Positions 26,481-42,426 of a DNA stretch of 64,000 bases are shown here, one piece after another. The first letter of the stretch is position 1. Every line of letters starts with the position of its first letter. The stretch lies in contig JAUCBN010000024.1 of NCBI GenBank assembly GCA_035048815.1, positions 3,470,001 through 3,534,000 on the forward strand, given 5' to 3'. The notes under the pieces were generated by a model. That model did no database searches. It was not told the origin of the DNA and saw only the letters and a program-made list of their open reading frames with translations. A program made the position numbers and the translations under genes. This stretch comes from Abelmoschus esculentus. Its lineage: Eukaryota > Streptophyta > Magnoliopsida > Malvales > Malvaceae.

Positions 26481-27904
26481 AAAAGTATTGGTATCAAAGT
26501 AAAATTCTATAAATTGTTCTTATTCATTTTTACTGTTACAATTGTATGATCACATACAAGATTAATAAGATAGTGATATTTTATTGATGAAATATGAACA
26601 GTTAATAGTTGAGTTTTTAAATTTTTACAGGTATTTTCTTGAGGAATAATGATGTTAAAAATTTAAAAAAAAAAAACATTGGTTGAATACCTGAAGATTT
26701 TTAAAAAAATATTTTTTTTGACTTACGTCAAATTTTGACAAACGGTTGTCTTAAATAAAACAACAATTACCACGATAATGAAGATTACATTCAATTATAA
26801 TGAGAATCGACGAGAATAAGATAATCAAATGATTGAATATTAATTTTTTTTTTAAATTATGCATACCTTTAAAAATAATAGGAAGATAAAAAAATATACA
26901 TCAATTGTAAAGAAACGAGAAAAAACACGTTCATCAAGGTAATATAAATATCAATAGTTACGATATATTTTTTTGTGTGTTATTATCACACGATGAAAGA
27001 TATAGATAAATTATAAGAATTATTGAAAACGATCATTATCGAGTTTTCTTTAAGAAAAACAATTATAGAAGATGTATGAAAATATAATTTTTAAGCAGTT
27101 TTAATTTTTTGTTTTATTTGTTTTTATTTTTATTTTTTGTTTTAATTTATTTTTTTCTTTGTTCCTATTTTTATTTATTTTATCTCATTGTTTGATATTT
27201 ACTTTTTGTTTTAGTCTTCGTTTAAATTTATTTTTATATTTATTTTATTTCTTTATTTAATATTCATCTTTATTTTTTATTTTATTTAGGACCAAAGTGT
27301 AAAAAAAACTTGAAAATTGAGCTTTAAGGGGTAGAATTTCATATAAATAAAAAAAATTATTCTAAGAAGGAGACCAAGGGACTGACAATTACAAAATTTT
27401 ATAACTTTTTTTTTTTTACTTTTTAGCCCAAATTTATTCTCCCTCTCACAATTAAATCCTATTCCCATACTTTCACTATCTTCTTGCAACAATCTTAAGT
27501 TTTCTTATTTTTCAATTTTCCCTTTATTCTTGCGACACAACACGTAAATGACTAGGAACATGAAAGCCATGTCAGGGACGAGTTCGTCCCAAGTGGCCAC
27601 CGGTCCCCTTTATCGTTGATTTTTATCACCGGTTACCGAGATCAGGTTCGAGAAGAAATTCGAAAGACTCAAGGTTTAAGAAGAACAATATTTTCCTCAT
27701 GTGACATGTTTTGATTATAGTCAGTTTTATCATGCCATTGATGAAACAATGCTGTACAAGTTGCAGGCCAGGTGCCAAGCAACTCTTGACTAATGCCGCA
27801 GCAATCGTTTGTTAACTACAAAAAAAAGCTGATAAAAGAAGTTTCTTCCGATTCATTTGCCTCCAAAACAACCAACAGAAATGCATGCAGCATGCAGTAA
27901 CGTC
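26481..27904. other. Intergenic, with a T-rich tract
   Basis: No gene seen. About 27100-27290 (+) is a long, almost pure T-rich tract broken by TTTATT words. The last few hundred bases before 27905 probably include the 3' untranslated region of the carboxypeptidase gene. Confidence 0.5.
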
Positions 27905-30483
<2,579 letters not shown>

Positions 30484-31070
30484 TGTTGCTGATCAGCCTG
30501 ATCTCCTCTCTCTGCAGGAAACACAAACAGATTATGTCTTTGCCGTCCGGTGCTAATCTATATATACATACAGAGAGAGAAGATGGTGAGATATTTCAAC
30601 TTCATCTACGAATCATAAGTACTGATCAGTCAAAGATTTATCCCGAATAATCTTGCTTTGATTTTTTTTCCTTTTTTGATGGACTGAAGCTGTAACCGAA
30701 TACTGTTTGCTTAAGACGGGAGTTTTGGAAAATATATGCAGGAGAAGCTGAAGTACTAAACTATCTGCAGGTCTGTCTCCAATAATATAATTTGCTCAAT
30801 AATGGCATGTAAATTGGAAATGGACGTTGAAAACTACATTTCAGTAAGAAATATTTTGTGCCATATATATCAGGAATGAACCCAAAGGATGAATAGATAC
30901 TTCATCTATAATGCATAATGCTTGAGCGAGAATAATTAAGATTATTCGTATGTTAATTTTATATTAAAGTATTGATCTTTAGTTGAATTTAATAAGCGGT
31001 TCCAATAAAAAAAATAATATTTATTTTTAAAAAATCAGATTCAATTCGCTTTGTATATAATTATAAAATG
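30484..31070. other. Promoter side of the SCPL gene
   Basis: A TATA-like string (TATATATAG on the minus strand, about 30556-30564) lies about 75 bases upstream of the ATG, a plausible core promoter. The leader is CT-rich on the sense strand. Nothing else is recognised. Confidence 0.4.
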
Positions 31071-31702
31071 TAGGGATGACAAAAATATCCGTCCTCGACC
31101 CGATCCAGTGCGCCCCGACCCAAACCGGTCGGGTTTTTCTCTCTAAATTTCGGGGATTGGGGCGGGGCGGGGTGGAGAAGTCATAAAATCAGGTCGGGTC
31201 GGGTTCGGGTATTTATTTGAAATTCCCCGTCCCGATTTATTTTTATATATTTTATTATATTTATAAAAAAATATCATTATACATAAACATTTTTATGGGT
31301 TTTAAGTATTTTTTATACTTTTTAAGTTTATTCTTATAATAAAAAATTATTAGATACTGCTTAAATTTCAATATATTCGATTATGTTAGTCGAGGATTCA
31401 AGTTTTTTTTTCTTTTAAATATGTAATTTAACATGTGTGTAATTTAAATTATATTTTATTTTATTTTTTACATAGATTTAAAGTTACTTAAAAACCATAA
31501 TTTATAATTGTGATAAAAGATTGATCGAATCTAACTTTTATCGTTGACGAATAATATTTTTTTAATTTTTTGGGTTGGGTCGGGTCGGGTCAGGTTTAAA
31601 AAATAATATAACGGAGCAGGGCGAGTAAATTAATATTTTAATTCGGGTCGGGTTTAAGAATTCCCAAATCGGGTCAGGGTTGGGGCGGCCAAAAACCCGC
31701 CC
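31071..31702. mobile_element. hAT-type MITE, right end lost
   Basis: It begins TAGGGATGACAAAAATAT and is homologous over nearly its whole length to the element at 25802-26472. Shared interior words include TTAGTCGAGGATTCAAG and AAGATT(T/G)ATCGAATCTAAC. It ends near AAAAACCCGCCCC without the expected ATGCCATCCCTA terminus, and no target duplication is visible, so the right end is probably deleted. Confidence 0.8.
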
Positions 31703-33080
31703 CTCGCAAATACTTACAATGAAATCACAGACTCAATAACCGGGAAGCTCTCAAGCCCAACTTTTTTTTTTCGCACCACTTTCACAGCCCAAGAGAGAGC
31801 TCAGCGAGGCGTATCATCTAAAGTAGGACTTTCATGCTAATTTGAATATTCCGTTGACAAGGCCCCTGTCTAAGCAGGAAAATAAAGAGTTTCCCATCTT
31901 TAATTTGGGGTACCGCGATACGCTTAAAACTCACTTGGAAATGACGGTGTCATCCCTAATAAAGTGTGTATATTATCAAAAATTAAAGATTTATTCTGTA
32001 TAAGTATAGAAATCTCTAAAAATTATGTTAGGATAATAAGATTATGTTTTATTGATAATATTTAGCCACCTCAAGTCCTTAATCCCTTTCTAAAATTTAG
32101 AAGTTTTAATCCGATTTTGATGGACCTGATTATTGTTTTATGTTCCATCCATTCTTAATCTGTGTTTATATTTTTAAGGTACAAACTCAACCTTGATCCG
32201 ACCTAAATTAATTAAAATCTAGTGGTTTTCGGCCATCCCATAATTCTCGTATTTCACCTCCATAACCCCAAGGTTGGTCATTGATGACAGTCCCATCATA
32301 TCTTGTTATCAGATATGTGTTTTGTGCATTAACTCTCGGGTATCCAGGAATGTATCAGTAATAAGTTTAGTGACGACAACATATCGAATTATAGTAAATT
32401 TTTATTTGACTTGATCTTGATTCAAAAATTAAAATATTTGTTTTGATTTTGTTCGATTTGAAATTGATTTTTTAATAAAAAATTTTAATTTTATCAGGTC
32501 GGACTATAACCACACCGGTTCAGGTTAAGTTCAGGTTAAATTGACCTCCTAAGTAATCTGGGGAATCTATGACACCAGGATATATGTCAATTACAGCACC
32601 AACCTTGATTATGAATATTTTTCTTTCCCTTGCTTCTGTTGCTCATCAAAAGAGGCTTTAGTAGCCATGTCAATGATCTGCCTCAGTCGCATTCTTTTCC
32701 AAGCTATTGAAACTGAGCATTGCAGAAGCAATCAAAACACTGATAATGAAGATAAACCGACCTTGTGTACATGAAAAGGCGATTGATATCAGCTTCAAAA
32801 TTCAAATTATAGTCTCCTTGGGTCCCTAGAAAAACTGGGTTTTCTTGCAAAACTTCTCACAGCCTGAAAGATCCATTGGAAACTAAAACATGTACTTGAT
32901 TCATAAAATGGTATCAGTTAAACACTTAAAAACTCAAACTTTGATTCATTAGGACCCAGTTTCACAAATGAGATGACATAAATCCGATGTTTCAGATAAG
33001 TTCCCACAATGAAACATGGTGGAGGGACAAAGGGGACTTACATCTCGGAATTTGTTGAAAAGGGAAGCCATTGAGACTAG
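31703..33080. other. Intergenic, no gene recognised
   Basis: Low-complexity and repeat remnants. About 32415-32560 has words such as GGTTCAGGTTAAGTTCAGG reminiscent of hAT-type ends. About 32580-32880 is less AT-rich, but no frame resembles a known protein. Confidence 0.45.
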
Positions 33081-33577
33081 GTGGTATTGTCAGATATCGG
33101 ATCGGGTTGGATCAGATTTTTTGGATATTTGGGGTTTTGGATTGATGATATAGTGATCCGTATCTGATCCGAAAAAAGTGGATATACGATTATCCAAAAA
33201 GGTATAATTTGATTATACTAATTTTTCGAATTCGAAGATTGTATTTATAAAAAATTTAAAATTTTGAATATAATAAACAACAAATTACAAAATATAATAA
33301 GATTCACAATTATAAAAGTTTTAATTTTTAAAATTTTTAAATATAACAAGCACTAAATTGTTAAATAGAATAAGATTAATATTATAAAAATTTAAATTTT
33401 TTAATATTCGAATAATCCGAAATTTGAAATACTGTGATCCGTATCCGATTCGAAAAACTTAAAATTGAATCAAATATTTGATCTAAAAATAAAAACCAAA
33501 TCAAATATCCAAAATTTTAAATCAAATAAATAAATAATCAAATTAAATCAACTGAATCAAATATTTTCGAACACCCC
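33081..33577. mobile_element. Probable hAT-like element
   Basis: The left end GTGGTATTGTCAGATATCGG and right end TATTTTCGAACACCCC are weakly inverted (right end reversed: GGGGTGTTCGAAAATA). Sub-terminal words GGATCGGGTTGGATC and GATCCGTATCTGATCCG resemble the other hAT MITEs. The flanks GAGACTAG and GAGACAGC agree at 5 of 8 positions, so the boundaries are tentative. Confidence 0.45.
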
Positions 33578-36500
33578 GAGACAGCAGTTGCCAACAAAAT
33601 CAGCAGTCAAAGTCTGAGACTTTAAGGTTTGGATTTGGGTTCAGTTTGATTGGTCTTTAATACAACAGGCGTGTAATTTTTGCTTCAGCTCTATTAATAA
33701 GGGATTGGGCTTGTCCGATGCTGATATCTTCGGTTACAGGGCTAGCAGTATTTGTTTGAGAAATGAATCAGAAAATGACCCGAATCCGATAATCCAACAT
33801 GAAAAAGTCCGAATATAATTAAAAAATACATATAATTTGATTCAAATTTATGAAATGAGTTTTTATTTATGATATTTTTAATTTTCAGAAATATTTTAAA
33901 TTTATATAAAATTTTTATACGGATACTTCATTATATATAATATACGAAACATAACTTTATCCTTAATCTATTATATAAGTTATATAATTTATTATAGTGA
34001 TTTGATTTTAACTTTAAAATATAATAATAAAAATAAATATTTAAATATTTTATTTCTCAAATGATAGTGAATGTCATATCCTAGTTATATCTAAAATAAT
34101 ACGTGACAAAAGTTAAATATTTTCGATCTACGAAATGTGTGAACAAAATCAGAATTTAGGATTAAGAGAAATAGAACATGAATATTTAAAAATATGAGAT
34201 AAATTCATAAAAAATCAATTTTTAATAAAATTTAAAGAGATAAACAAAAATAAAAAAATATTCGGGAGTGAGGTGCGACTGTCCCTCCCCACTCCCATAT
34301 AATTCCACAAAATGTAATGACAAAGGTTAAGTATTCCACTTCCCTTACGTAATGGTGTTGCTAATTACTATAATTTCTTACGTTTTCTCTTATTTAAGCT
34401 TTCTCCCAAGAGTTTTTTTTTTGTTTAATTATTGGTATTTAACTCATTGATCGACTATTTATTTAATTATTGGATTTAATGTTAAGTATTCTACTTCCCT
34501 TACGTAATGGTGTTGCTAATTACTATACTTTCTTACGTTTCTTATTATTTAAGCTTTCTCTCGAGATTTTTTTGTTTAATTATTGATATTTAACTCGTTG
34601 ATCGATTATTTCATGTTAAATTTCACAGAGTATTATTATGAGAGTAACCCTTTAAATCTAATTTTCTTCATGTATAATATTAAAATTTAAACTCATAACC
34701 TTGTTTAAGTGATATATTATTTTATCTCACTAGATCAATCGATATTTTATTTTTAAGACGTAAAACTCTTTTCCTTTTCTTTAAAAGAAATGAAACCTAG
34801 TTTCAAAGAATCTGGGCAGTGAGGGTCTAATTTTGGTTCAATCGTGCTGCCATATGTACCCATTTGGTCGTATGGTAAGGAGTTGTAGAAATCACTTACT
34901 TTTATTGGGAAGAAGGAAAACCAAAAGTGTGGATTAAGTTTGACAAATTTAGGGTTTTGAGAGTTGAAGGAATCTCATCTAACATGGGTATTGCTTGTAG
35001 ACCTACCTACGACTTCAAGACCATGACGAAATAATTTGGAAAAAAATACATATGAAGTCCCTATCAATTTAGATAATGAGAAAATTGAATAATTTTAAAA
35101 TAAATGAAGTAATATTGTCCTTGTCTATTTCGAAAACAATATACGACGTGGTTCGTTTTTTTATATTTTTTTAATATAATTACATATTTAAATTTTAATA
35201 TTTATATGTTTTCAATAATACTTTATTTTCCGATTCAGACCCAACTTGCTAGAGAACATAATTTAAAAGAATATGATGGGCATTAGATAATGAGAATATA
35301 ATATTGTCCCTATCCCTAATTTCCTAAACCCTAACCAAAGCCCCTAAACTAAACCATAAACCTCTAATTTAAAGTGGAGACATAAATGGAAACATGGGGA
35401 AGAGATAGACGATTTGCATCCTAGAATAATGGGTTCAATTAGTGTTGCAAATCTCATTCTCTTTCGTGATCATGTGTTTTAATATAATTCTTGGTATATA
35501 AATACGATAACATTATATATTCTATAAACATATCTTTTATAAAAAAAATAATAGTCTCGTCACGTATAATTTTTATTAGCATTTATATTACAATAAAATC
35601 AAGGTTAAAAAACAAAAACAAAAGATATAAGAAAGAAAAACTAATGTGCTATATTAACGTTTTTCAATAAAAACCCTTTAATAAAAATAAATTAAAATTT
35701 TAATGATTAAAATAAAAACACCCTAAATATTTATTTACTATTTAAAGAAGCGTGACGTTAGATTTTAGCTGTGGGTCTTAAAACATTATCTCCCTTAGTG
35801 GCATGACTTATTGAATTGAAGTTGGTGAAGGAGGTTACCCGAATCAACAGTTTTGTACATAAATTAGCTTCCAAACTAACCAGACAGATGAGTCAAGTAA
35901 TCAGACCGGTTGGGTGGTTGACAAGTGGTATGGAGTTATACTTGCCTACTCATAACTGTCGAGTAACACGATTTAATTTTAAGTTTAATATCGATTATAA
36001 TATTAACTTAAAAATTAATGTTATTTTAATATTAAATTTTAATGTTTTAATTATATTAATAGACCATTAAAAATATGATATAAACGAATTTTATAAATCT
36101 GTATTTGATAGTTTAGTACTATAATTTAAGTCTAAATCAAAACTTAGTGTTAAAATAACATATAATTCCGATTGAAATAATATTTTAGGTGTTGTTTAAT
36201 AAACCGAAAAGTAAATATTGATAAGTTTAAATTATAAATAGAAAATATTTTGATAAACAAACTTTTTAAATTTGACGTAAAATTTTAATTTTAAGATTCA
36301 GGGCTTTAATATGCATGGTATATAATTTAATATTTAAGGTTAAAATTTAGGGTTTATGGTTTAGATTTTAGAGTGTTTGGGTTTAAGATTTAAGTTTTAA
36401 ATTTTATAAAAATACTATATATTTTTGTATAATTTATGTATCAAAATATAACACTAAATAAAAAATATATAATTAATATAATTTTTTGATTTAGTTATAG

Positions 36501-36633
36501 TGGTTACAGTAGTATCTATTCTAGAGTATATTCTCAACTATTGGATATTAATCATTTAATCAATGTGTTGATATTACTGGTGCTCAAATCCGCGACCTTC
36601 AAAAACAACAATCATTTCTTTAACCACTGAAGC
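33578..36633. other. Gene-free AT-rich stretch
   Basis: No gene seen. It contains a two-copy 155-bp tandem duplication (34326 onward) and scattered decayed repeat sequence. Short open frames here show no recognisable domain. Confidence 0.55.
34326..34630. repeat. 155-bp tandem duplication
   Basis: GTTAAGTATTCCACTTCCCT at 34326 recurs as GTTAAGTATTCTACTTCCCT at 34481. Downstream, both copies share TACGTAATGGTGTTGCTAAT, TATTTAAGCTTTCTC and TTTAACTC(A/G)TTGATCGA. The copies differ at scattered positions and small indels. Confidence 0.9.
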
Positions 36634-37163
36634 TAGGGTTGAGCAAAACTCGACTTGACTCGAAAAAACCGAATAACTCGACTCGATTCGAGGTGAAAAT
36701 GCTCGACTCATTTTGACTCGGCTCGAAAAAATTTCAAATAAAGTTTGAGTTGTAAAATGGAAATTCGAATAACTCAAAAATTTTAGTATTTAAATGATTA
36801 ATTTTTAAGTCTTAGACGAATCTCTCATTTTTTATGATATATATACATTGATATATAAAAATATAAAGAAATATTGCTACATATGAAAAAAAAATAAATA
36901 TATATATATATATATATATGCATATCTTATATGATTAGAGAAAGTCGTTTAAATTGGAATCAAATCATACTATAATATGATAAATAATTATAATTAAATA
37001 TTTATAGGAACTCGAAAACTCGACTCAAATTTCTTAAACTTGACTCAAACCGAAAAAAATTCAAATAAAGTCTGAGTTATAAAATATGACTCGTCAACTC
37101 GAATAACTTAAAATATTTTAACTCGATTTGACTCGACTCGATCCGATCGAATACTCACCCCTA
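36634..37163. mobile_element. hAT-type MITE
   Basis: The 530-bp element starts TAGGGTTGAGCAAAACTCGA and ends GAATACTCACCCCTA, imperfect inverted repeats. It is flanked by an 8-bp duplication with one mismatch (ACTGAAGC at 36626-36633, ACCGAAGC at 37164-37171). The ends are rich in ACTCGACTCGA words. It includes a (TA)n run at about 36896-36919. Confidence 0.8.
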
Positions 37164-37171
37164 ACCGAAGC

Positions 37172-38106
37172 TAGATGGTTCTTGCCGACTAATATTTTAC
37201 TTCACAATTAAATCAATGTATTTTTCTCGGTAAATAAATGTAAATTTTAAAAGATGATATTTTAAAAGAAACTAAAACAAAATAAAATTCGTTGGAAATA
37301 TCCTTCCTTAAAAGATGAATAGGTCTTCTATACTTAATGTTTTAACATTTTTTATTGAAATTTTTTTAAGATATCAATTTTATATTATCAAACACGCTTA
37401 AATATTGAACATTGAAATTGTTAATTTCCACTGAATTGAATTTTTTGAATGATTTAACAAGCAAAAGATTAGTATGAGGATGTATTGTGTAATTAACCCA
37501 AAACAGAACTTGTTCCACTTAGGTTATCCGACACCACCCACTTTCCTTGCACTCCATAATTGGAACCCTATTTCTACAAACTGCCCTTTCACACCCAAAT
37601 TGGATTTCCATTTGTAGGAAGTAGAAAGTGCACTTTCACAATTCACACCCAACTTGTTAGTCATTGCCAAATATTCCGTCGGAATTATTATATAGTCCCG
37701 ATCCATAATATCATTCATAATCCCGACTCATAACGTCATTCATAGTCTTATTCAATCAGATTCATCCATTTAATAACATGTATGAAAGATGTCAAGATTC
37801 GTCTTAAAAAAAGAAAGAAGTGAAGCTTCACCCTGAAAAGATAGACTATAAATAATGTGATGAATCAGACTCGTCTAATAAATTATCGTCCCAAGAATTT
37901 ACCCACAATTCTATCAAACCTCATATAGTTCATACCCACCAGCAAAGCAAAAACACCTATAAAGTTGTTCTAAATCACACAAATTTAGCTCACCGAATCA
38001 AACCAATTGGGCAAAAACACACGCCAAGAAATGCATCCCTTATAACACACTAATCCCCATGCCTAATTAGCCACCACTCCTTCAGTTTCCCGTTATCCGA
38101 ATAAAC
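37172..38106. other. Upstream region of the P450 gene
   Basis: AT-rich in its left part and less so from about 37900. The promoter and leader of the P450 gene must lie here, but no single element is convincing. Confidence 0.4.
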
Positions 38107-39999
38107 ATGATGATCGACCCTAGTAGCAACCTTACTTCCTCCGGCGACGGTGGTAATATCGTCGGAAACCTTGTTTCCGGACGGCTGTTTTTCTTACAAG
38201 ACCTTCAAGTTTTGGAGCTTGTACTTGCTCTTATTGTCTTCATTGCTATACATTCCATGAGGCAGAAACGACGGTATGGTATCCCTGTGTGGCCATTTCT
38301 AGGCATGCTACCATCGTTGGTGTCTGGTCTACGGTCCAACCTCTACGAGTGGGTTACCGGAGTGCTTTGCCGGAAGAACGGGACTTTCGTGTTTAAAGGT
38401 CCATGGTTCAGTAGCCTTAATTGCGTGGTAACGGCGGATCCTAGGAACCTCGAGCATCTTCTCAAGACCAAGTTCTCTGTTTACCCCAAAGGACCTTACT
38501 TTCGTGACAACATGTGTGATCTTCTTGGCGATGGGATATTCAGTGCCGATAACGAAACTTGGCAACGGCAGAGAAAGACGGCGAGCATCGAGTTCCACTC
38601 GACTAAGTTCCGGCAATTGACGACCGAGTCATTGCTGGAGCTCGTTCACGCTAGGCTCTTGCTTGTCTTAGAAAATGCTATGAAGAAATCAATCTCCATT
38701 GATCTTCAAGACATCCTATTGAGATTAACATTCGATAATGTCTGCATGATAGCCTTTGGTGTCGACCCTGGGTGCTTGAGCCCCGGATTGCCCGATATAC
38801 CATTCGCCAAAGCCTTCGAGGACGCTACCGAGGCGACACTGCTCCGTTTCGTTACACCGAAATGGGTATGGAAAACCATGAGGTACCTTGATCTCGGAAC
38901 AGAAAAGAAGCTAAAAAAATCAATAAACAGCGTGGACGAATTCGCCGAAAAGGTTATCGAAACAAGGAAAAAAGAACTGTCCTTAGAAACTGAAACACAG
39001 AAGCAAAGATCCGACTTGTTAACTGTATTCATGAGGTCAAAAGATGAGCAAGGGAAGCCATTTTCAGACAAGTTCCTACGAGATATTTGTGTGAATTTCA
39101 TACTTGCAGGAAGAGACACTTCTTCAGTAGCATTGAGCTGGTTTTTCTGGTTGCTGGAAAAGAATCCAAGGGTCGAACACAAAATTGTTGCAGAGATCAG
39201 CAGAATCATTAATGAAAGAGAAGAGATGAAAAATGGTTGTGAATTGAAAAGCACGTTGATATTCAAACCAGAAGAGATAAAACAGATGGATTATTTACAA
39301 GCTGCATTATCAGAGACACTTAGGCTGTATCCTTCAGTTCCTGTAGACCACAAGGAGGTAATTAACAACTTTACATTATATTTTAATCTTTGGGTACTTG
39401 TTGCTGGAAAATGTGAGGAAAATGGTCACAATTTACTTCATGGCAATCATTTATTTGTTGACTTGGCAATGCTTTTGGGTGAGTTCCTTGTTGACCTACC
39501 CTAGGAGGAAAAATGAAATTAGAAATTTGTTCACCAAACCCTTCACCTGTGAGACTGTGACTGAATTCTGATCGATGATCGATAATTTTTATGTTTGTTT
39601 CAGGCCGTCGAAGACGACGTATTTCCGGATGGAACTGTCCTAAAGAAAGGAACTAATGTAGTTTATGCAATCTACTCAATGGGAAGAATGGAAGCAATAT
39701 GGGGAAAAGACTGCAGGGACTATAAACCAGAGAGATGGCTACGAGACGGCAAGTACATGAGCGAGTCAGCTTACAAGTTCACCGCCTTCAACGGCGGTCC
39801 TCGGCTCTGTCTAGGCAAAGATTTTGCTTATTACCAGATGAAGTTCACCGCCGCCTCGATCATATACCGTTACCATGTGCAGGTGGTCGAGGATCATCCT
39901 ATTGCACCCAAACTGGCCCTGACCATGTATATGAAGCATGGCCTGCAGGTGAACCTCATCAAGCGTCATGAAACAGAGGTTCTAAAGTACCTAAAGTGA
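38107..39999 (+). CDS. CYP86B1: Cytochrome P450, CYP86B-type fatty-acid hydroxylase
   Basis: Two exons, 38107-39357 and 39604-39999, giving 548 residues, close to CYP86B1 of Arabidopsis. CYP86B1 omega-hydroxylates very-long-chain acyl chains in the ER for suberin, so a role in polyester monomer synthesis is likely. An N-terminal hydrophobic anchor (about residues 35-52, LELVLALIVFIAIHS) is followed by the hinge GIPVWPFLGMLPSL. The I-helix motif AGRDTSS is near residue 334, the K-helix is ETLR, the PERF-type motif is KPERW, and the haem loop is FNGGPRLCLG with Cys486. The single intron position and phase are typical of the CYP86 clan. An ATG-ATG pair opens the frame and the first was chosen. 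No damage is seen. CYP86B1 itself versus a sister paralogue is not resolved. Confidence 0.93.
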
Positions 40000-40832
40000 A
40001 GACATGTGGTTCAATCCCTTGAATAAACCTTGTCCTAATGAAAATATGTTGGCTCGTTTTCTTCTAGATATACTGATGGTATTGAACGTATAAAAAAGAC
40101 TGTATCATGTAGAGTTGCAGACCTGTTTAGTGTTATTGTTGAATCGTTTATTAATTTGAAAAATTAATGATCTATGCAAGCATCTCTATAGGCAAACCAG
40201 TTTCGATATTAATAACGCATGCACCATACATATATATAGTACTTGAACTCGGATCATCTTAAATGAAATATATCATTATTTTTTATTACCGAGACCAGTC
40301 AATCGGTTTTATGAATACAAATTTTAATCCGAGTATAGATCGCAATTCGACACGATTTAAGTGCGGAAAATAATGAAATAATGGACATGCCTACTTTAAA
40401 CAGTGTTTTATACTGAAATCAGAATTTTTTCTCATTATCTTTAATATTTTTTAATTTTAAAAAATAGAATGAGCAGTGAAGTCTGAACCATTTTCCACTG
40501 AGGCACTGACTTTACTTTCTCATACCCTTTTGTTATTTATTTATTTCCCTTCAAATAGATAATTAAATTTTTAATTAAAATTTACATTAAATTAATAAAA
40601 TATATAAATAATAAAAATTAAATATTTTATTATATAAATTTATTTAATTATGATATCAGTAATAAATTAAAATTTTAATGACGTAATTAATATTTTTCGT
40701 TTAAGCCCAAAACCTAGGCCTAGATTGGAGCCATTAAAAAACCCTAGATAGTTCAGATTGTGAACGTTGGCTGCTTCCTAGTTCACCATCCAGTCCGAAA
40801 CAAAGAACGGCTGACGCTCTTCAGCTGCTACC
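40000..40832. other. Intergenic between the P450 and L44 genes
   Basis: P450 3' flank, then AT-rich sequence, then the L44 promoter and leader. No additional gene is seen. Confidence 0.55.
40704..40746 (+). promoter_or_regulatory. Site II-like element plus telo box of the L44 promoter
   Basis: AGCCCA (40704-40709, the reverse of TGGGCT) and AAACCCTA (40739-40746) lie about 90-130 bases before the ATG. The pairing of a site II element with a telo box is an established hallmark of plant ribosomal-protein promoters. Confidence 0.7.
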
Positions 40833-42023
<1,191 letters not shown>

Positions 42024-42426
42024 ATCCAATGTTCTTCATGTCAAATGTTATGTTATGGATTTTACTTCAAATTTTATTAAGTTTGCTTTTAGTTCTCAAA
42101 TGTTATTTCCAGAGGATATTGTGTTTTTTGAGATTGGTGCAAGCACTCTTTGTTAGCAGTTGTTTCACTAGTTATTCTATCATGGTTGCTGAGTTTGTGG
42201 TTCAAAATAGGTTGAAAATGGACTTAAAATGATGGAATTGAAGAAACAATGAAAATGAATTCCTCAAATTAAACTAAATGACAACGGAAATAAAGAAAAT
42301 AAATTTTCAATCGAGTAACAATAAAAAAGAATTATTTATTATTTAATTTCAATTTATGAACTGTTTCCTTCTTTCTTTCTATATTATATACTCCTGGAAG
42401 AGCTAGCAAGTAGCAATTTGGGGTGG
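42024..42426. other. 3' flank between convergent L44 and LysM genes
   Basis: Probably the 3' untranslated regions of both genes; no gene seen. Confidence 0.5.

Noticed and set aside
35816..36070. Plus-strand 84-codon frame in the gene-free block
   Set aside because: The second half is AT-driven Asn/Ile/Leu low complexity and the first half matches no known domain.
38706..39266. Minus-strand open frame of 186 codons inside the P450 gene
   Set aside because: Antisense shadow of the intact P450 coding exon.
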